Assembly (NCBI RefSeq): GCF_004004555.2
Contig: NZ_SACP01000029.1
Coordinates: 1 to 64,000 of the forward strand
DNA from: Methylobacterium oryzihabitans
GTDB taxonomy: Bacteria > Pseudomonadota > Alphaproteobacteria > Rhizobiales > Beijerinckiaceae
Direction: 5' to 3'
Length of the DNA: 64,000 nt
Shown here one piece after another: positions 63,030 through 64,000 of the stretch. Position numbers and translations under genes: made by a program. Under the pieces are notes generated by a model that saw nothing but the letters and a program-made list of their open reading frames with translations, was not told where the DNA came from and did not search any database. Positions within the stretch are counted from its first letter, which is position 1; every line of letters begins with the position of its first letter.

Positions 63030-63249
63030 GATCCCGCTTCCTTCCAAACTCGATGAGCCGCACCGGGCCGCCGCCCGAGCGACGGCGGTGGGCGCGGGCG
63101 GGCGGCGCGCCGTGCCGAACCACGGCTCCCCCGCGGCCGCCCGGGCTCCGGGCGCCTGCTAAGCACCATTCGTCCGGGCGTTCAACGCTTCGGCAGGGCG
63201 ATGAGGCGTAAACAGGACTTAAGCAGGGGTGGCCGCCCGCCCCGTCGGA

Positions 63250-63289
63250 CGAAATCCGATCGAACGCTCGGCGATCCCTCCGGAATCGC
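63250..63289 (+). repeat. Dispersed hairpin repeat, copy 6 (truncated)
   Basis: Left arm CGAAATCCG (63250-63258) and the inner part GGCGATCCCTCCGGAATCGC are recognisable, but the right arm and conserved tail are lost. It sits between frmA and the LLM-class monooxygenase gene (both leftward). Confidence 0.6.
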
Positions 63290-63310
63290 GGCAGGGACGG
63301 CCGGCCGCGT

Positions 63311-64000
63311 TCAGCGCGCCCCGGCGAAGAACCGGTTCTCCGGCCGCGGCAGGCCGAGATGCTCGCGCAGGGTGGTGCCCTCGTACTCGGTGCGGAACAG
63401 GCCGCGGCGCTGCAGCTCCGGCACCACCTTGAGCGCAAAGTCGTCGAGGCCCTGCGGCACGTCCGAGACCATCACGTTGAAGCCGTCGCAGGCCCCGGCC
63501 TCCAGCCAGGCCTGCATCTGGTCGGCGATGGTGCGCGGCGTGCCGACCATGGCGAGGCCGGCATAGCCGCCGAGCCGCTGCGCCAGTTGGCGGACGTTCA
63601 ATCCCTCGCCGCGCGCCAGCGCGATCGCCCGCTCGCGCCCGGTCTTCGACTGGTTGGTCTCGGGGATCTCCGGCAGCGGCCCGTCCGGATCGAAGGCCGA
63701 GGCGTCGACCCCGAGCGCGATCGACAGGGCCGCGATGGCGCTCGCCTCGTGCACGAGGCCGTCGAGGAGCGCGCGCTTGTCGCGCGCCTCCGCTTCGGTG
63801 TCGCCGACGACCACGAAGCAGGCCGGCAGGATCTTGAGGTGGTCGGGGTCGCGGTTGACCCGCGCCATCCGGCCGCGCACGTCGTCGGCGAAACGCCGCC
63901 CGTCCTCGATGCTGCCGGCCGCCCCGAAGATCACCTCGGCGGTCTCGGCGGCGAGCTGACGCCCGGCCTCCGAGGCGCCCGCCTGCACGATCACCGGCCA
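63311..64000 (-). CDS. LLM-class flavin-dependent monooxygenase, C-terminal part
   Basis: The last 229 residues of a protein that starts beyond the right edge. VIVQAGASEAGRQLAAETAE is the motif of the NtaA/SnaA/DszA monooxygenase branch (FMN-binding side), and the C-terminal GTPRTIADQMQAWLEAGACD and GFNVMVSDVPQGLDDFALKV, LLRR-like end are of the same family. Such enzymes use FMNH2 to oxidise nitrilotriacetate, sulfones or similar compounds. In this fragment the substrate cannot be told. The sulfonate-type binding protein at 10 kb is not close enough to link. Confidence 0.88.
   Translation of the reverse strand, partial: WPVIVQAGASEAGRQLAAETAEVIFGAAGSIEDGRRFADDVRGRMARVNRDPDHLKILPACFVVVGDTEAEARDKRALLDGLVHEASAIAALSIALGVDASAFDPDGPLPEIPETNQSKTGRERAIALARGEGLNVRQLAQRLGGYAGLAMVGTPRTIADQMQAWLEAGACDGFNVMVSDVPQGLDDFALKVVPELQRRGLFRTEYEGTTLREHLGLPRPENRFFAGAR

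Overview
The window is very GC-rich DNA from an alphaproteobacterium of the Hyphomicrobiales (Rhizobiales). The evidence is the conserved order ispDF / dusB-ntrB-ntrC-ntrY-ntrX-hfq-hflX, popZ next to valS, pcm before a TolC-type channel, a MucR regulator, HWE kinase and DUF1508/DUF2283 small proteins. Protein style (Pro/Ala-rich linkers, helix-turn-helix/shikimate-kinase regulator, glutathione-linked formaldehyde genes) fits Methylobacterium or a close relative; the genus is an inference, not a demonstrated fact.

Layout. 0-5.8 kb: a cut-off MocR regulator divergent from two flavin split-barrel proteins, an HWE histidine kinase, an exported pentapeptide-repeat protein and small orphans. 5.8-11 kb: an amino-acid ABC operon with an embedded Asp/Glu-racemase-like gene, followed by two lone periplasmic binding proteins (ModA-like, sulfonate-like). 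11-14.2 kb: an orphan molybdopterin subunit of the xanthine dehydrogenase family with a frameshift just before its expected catalytic Glu. 14.2-24 kb: tRNA-Asn, tRNA-Cys, pcm, tolC, popZ, valS, DUF502 and an HTH-shikimate kinase fusion. 24-30 kb: small exported proteins, proline iminopeptidase overlapping a P450 tail-to-tail, a tail-anchored protein with a sigma-70 region 1.1-like domain, a carboxylate-amine ligase and a Uma2 protein.

30-44 kb is the nitrogen-regulation/RNA block: AAA ATPase, hflX, hfq, ntrX, ntrY, then mucR bracketed by two oppositely oriented copies of a dispersed hairpin repeat, then ntrC, ntrB, dusB and, divergently, ispDF and cinA. 44-46 kb holds a ParA / ribbon-helix-helix / serine recombinase cassette. 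46-53 kb: an unrecognised gene, a PmtA-like methyltransferase, dnaJ and dnaK (with a good RpoH-type promoter), a secreted protein and YqgE. 53-64 kb: peroxiredoxin, CPA2 antiporter, pirin, SDR, GhrA-like reductase, a large RTX protein with propeller-like repeats, the S-formylglutathione hydrolase / S-(hydroxymethyl)glutathione dehydrogenase pair for formaldehyde oxidation, and a cut-off LLM-class flavin monooxygenase.

The most unusual signals are (1) an intergenic repeat family with at least six copies here, in which both arms of the main hairpin change together (compensatory changes), (2) the repeat-bracketed mucR, whose product has lost two predicted zinc ligands, sitting inside the ntr cluster, (3) the tail-anchored sigma 1.1-like protein, and (4) the partition-plus-recombinase cassette. 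No CRISPR array, rRNA, complete insertion sequence or prophage was seen.
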